Assembly: GCA_003260075.1 (NCBI GenBank)
Contig: QLIY01000252.1
Coordinates: 118,487-182,486 of the forward strand
From: Phallusia mammillata
Lineage: Eukaryota; Chordata; Ascidiacea; Phlebobranchia; Ascidiidae
Direction of reading: 5' to 3'
Length of the DNA stretch: 64,000 nucleotides
Part shown: positions 61,501 through 64,000 of the stretch, in pieces
How the letters are laid out: every line of letters starts with the position of its first letter
Numbering within the stretch: the first letter of the stretch is position 1
Made by a program: the position numbers and the translations under genes
The notes under the pieces: generated by a model
What the model saw: the letters and a program-made list of their open reading frames with translations, nothing else
Databases searched by the model: none
Told to the model about the DNA's origin: nothing

Positions 61501-63915
61501 GACACAGAGGCATTTAGGTTTGGTTTTGTTGATTTGTTTTTGACTTTAATTGTTTGTTTTGCAGGTTATTGGTTTCGCAAGTCAGATGTGGATGTTATTT
61601 GTGGGCAGGGTCGTTACCGGTCTTGGAGTGGGCATGATTTCTCTTATAGTACCAGTAAGTTTAATTCTCAACTCATTGCCTATAATTAAATAAAACTGGT
61701 TCGTACAAGCTTTTTGCCTTGTACTTTTGGGTTCGGTCCCCCAAACAGGCCTTCTTACAACTCTTCTTGATTGGCAATTGAGGTAACTCTTTCGACGTCT
61801 CATTTGGGGCGTCTTTATCAGGGTAGTTGCACAATATCCAACACAATCGTTATTACAGCACTAAACAGGATAAAAACACACAAACACATTTTTTTGTCTG
61901 ACAACAACACTATATTTATTCTGACTTTAACCAGAATTTTAAATGTGATATAAATACCGAAACATTGACACGCTTTATGCATGCTAACCAATGGCTCAAT
62001 ACTTGGAAACAACTTGACAACTATCTGTCGTGTGAGAAAAACATGCAAATGCTTGGTGTCACGTATAGTCACATGTTCACGTGTCAAGGGAGTTGAGTAA
62101 AATTATGTGAAATAATTTTCCGTTTGCGAGCAATCGTCACGAAAACGTGCTGAATATTTTCACAACTGTGGGTGTGTTTCCTTAACTTCAAAAATCATTT
62201 GTTGATAAACACTGTTTTGAGTGTATGCGCATCGTTGTTGTGACTTTTTGTGGCAGTTAAATAAAAAACGAATTTAGGTACACAATTCACGTTTCTAAAT
62301 ATTCTCAGCATAAAGATACGGGGGGGGGGCATAATAATTAAATAAAACTGGTTCGGACAAGTTTTTGGTCTTGTACTTTTGGGTTCGGTCCCCAATTTCA
62401 GGCCTGCTTACAACTCTTCTTAATTGGCAATTGAGGTAACTCTTTCGACGTCTCATTTGGGGCATCTTTATCAGGGTAGTTGTACAATATCCAACACAAT
62501 CGTTATTACAGCACTAAACAGGATAAAAACACACAAACACAATTTTTTTGTCTGACAACAACACTATATTTATTTTGACTTTAACCAGAAATTTAAATTT
62601 GATATAAATACCGAAACATTGACACAGTTTATATGCATGCTAACCAATGGCTCAATACTTGGAAATAATTTGACAACTATCTGTCGTGTGAGAAAAACAT
62701 GCAAATGCTTGTGTCACGTACATGTTCACGTGTCAAGGGAGTTGAGTAAGATTATGTGAAGTAATTTTCCTTTTGCGAGCATTCGTCACGAAAACGTGCT
62801 GAATATTTCACAACCGTGGGTGTGTTTGCAAGAGTTTTTGATTGATCGTTCTTTGTAAGAAACGTTTAACATTTGATTTCCTTAGGTTCGAAACTCATTT
62901 GTTGATAAACACTGGTTTGAGTTTATGCACATCGTTGTTCTGACTTTCTGTGGCAGTTAAGTAAAATTCGCATTTAGGTACACAATTCACGTTTCTAAAT
63001 ATTCTCAGCATAAAGATACGGGTCAAGTAAAATGAACACCACAGAAGGACAGCCCCCTAAAAGGAATACTGCATAACATTGCGTTGGTGGTATGTGACCT
63101 TTAGTAAGGCCCCTTTGTGTTATTTGCGCTCAACGTATTGTTTAACGCATTACGCTCAATGGTCACAACAAGTTAAGAACCTTTACACACTGTTCCGTGG
63201 CAAAGAATTTAAAAACAACCATTCATTATTATTTCAGACATACATCGGTGAAGTATCAACAGTAAAACTTCGAGGCATGCTGGGATCTGCCAATCAGTTG
63301 TGCATTGTGTCAGGAATTCTGCTGATTTACGGACTGGGTGCGTTAAAAGCTTTTTTAGCTAAGAGTAATTTTATCTTCATGATTTTATAGCAAGCTTTGT
63401 AAAGTCGACAACAATCATAGTTAAACACCCACCAATAAACAAAAAAGTAGTTATTGTTTTGGCATTTCATTGTAGTATTTCTCAAGAATAAATTACTCAT
63501 TAAAAACGATTTGATCTTTTTATTGCGATCATTATAACTGGTAGAAATCAAATTGGAAAGCCGCTATTTTCAACACAAATATATGGGTTGTTTACAGTTT
63601 TCGAACATGTTTGTTTTTATTCTTGTACGAGATACAATGCTTCGTTGCGTAAAACATCTTTTTCTAAAAGCACCCACGTTTAACTGACTTTTTCGTTGTT
63701 TCTTGCGTGGTCTATAATATTACTTGTTCAATATTCATTTGTTTGTGTTTCCAGGATCAGTTTTAAACTGGAGAGCACTTGCCTTTGCGGCCATTACTCC
63801 TCCAGGACTTCTCAGTTTGCTTTCAATCTTTATCCCTGAAACTCCAACTTATTTGTTGATGAAGAATCGACCAGAAGCCGCAAAGCAGTCCCTGGTGAAA
63901 TTGAGAAGTTGCGAT
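58585..63915 (+). CDS. Class III facilitative sugar transporter (SLC2A6/8-like), 5' part
   Basis: Six exons lie in the window: 58585-58649, 59170-59338, 60906-61022, 61565-61654, 63238-63337 and 63755-63915, giving 234 in-frame residues; the gene continues past the right edge after donor GTAAGT. It encodes the first six membrane helices of a GLUT of the major facilitator superfamily. Visible signatures are IGRK after helix 2, GRVVTGLGVG in helix 4, YIGEVSTVKLRG (the PVYISE/RG region) and PETPTYLL after helix 6. The N-terminus has ETRPLI, an acidic dileucine-type motif like that which retains GLUT8 and GLUT6 in late endosomes/lysosomes. Facilitated hexose uptake across an internal membrane is inferred. 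Other sugar-porter subclasses remain possible. Introns 1, 2 and 4 carry spacer duplicates. Confidence 0.88.
61200..61470 (+). repeat. SINE family A copy
   Basis: GGGAATGCTTGGTGACGGG, ATAGGCCTGG and CAGGGCTGATCCCAGTTATG match the copies near 37.1 and 53.1 kb. It lies in transporter intron 3. Confidence 0.6.
61680..63020. repeat. Long allelic duplicate in transporter intron 4
   Basis: About 640 bases before the 10-G spacer at 62320-62329 recur after it. The copies differ by many substitutions and indels, including an extra stretch around 62828-62890 in the second. The size and divergence fit two haplotypes kept in tandem. Confidence 0.8.
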
Positions 63916-64000
63916 GTAAGTTATCGCCCTTTCGACAAACTTTGCAAAACACCGATCACTATTTTTTAGTTTTTTTGTCAAAGTTGCACTTTGTTTGTGT

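Overview
The window is an animal nuclear locus, most likely from an ascidian tunicate (Ciona/Phallusia-like chordate). The reasons are AT-rich DNA, short GT-AG introns, a FoxD forkhead gene, a chordate-type membrane tyrosinase-related protein, a many-finger C2H2 gene, a BRC-repeat BRCA2-like gene and a GLUT gene, with hAT MITEs and tRNA-headed SINEs between them. The species is an inference; the gene families are read directly from spliced exons.

Layout: 1-6545 is upstream non-coding DNA with TCF-type sites. FoxD (+) lies at 6546-9292. A gene-poor stretch runs from 9.8 to 24.2 kb. A seven-exon acidic protein of unknown family (+, 24231-31715) ends in a polybasic stretch and a CaaX box. A C2H2 zinc-finger gene (-) of about 18 coding exons spans 45589 to 33574, with 5' non-coding exon sequence near 46.3-46.6 kb. 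A BRCA2-like gene (+, 47207-49897) starts about 0.6 kb beyond that exon, so the two probably share a promoter region. A complete eight-exon TYRP1-like gene (-) lies at 55715-51500. The first six exons of a class III sugar transporter (+) run from 58585 off the right edge. I checked splice phases exon by exon; all agree except where an assembly gap hides a splice site.

The assembly itself carries a strong signal. Some 43 G runs, mostly 10-12 bases and always G on the given strand, occur through the window. Most are followed by a slightly diverged copy of the sequence just before them. The best reading is that contig ends, often two alleles of a heterozygous animal, were abutted with a fixed 10-G spacer instead of being merged. 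These are not biological tandem repeats. They damage FoxD (59-G run inside the N-terminal coding exon) and the zinc-finger gene (exons 4 and 15), and they create false poly-Gly ORFs.

Most interesting biology: a BRCA2-like protein with the PALB2-type N-terminal motif and BRC repeats but no DNA-binding domain (801 residues, its stop supported by both alleles), a stray piece of its coding exon inside a TYRP intron, the undescribed CaaX protein, and well-preserved hAT elements with 8-bp target duplications.
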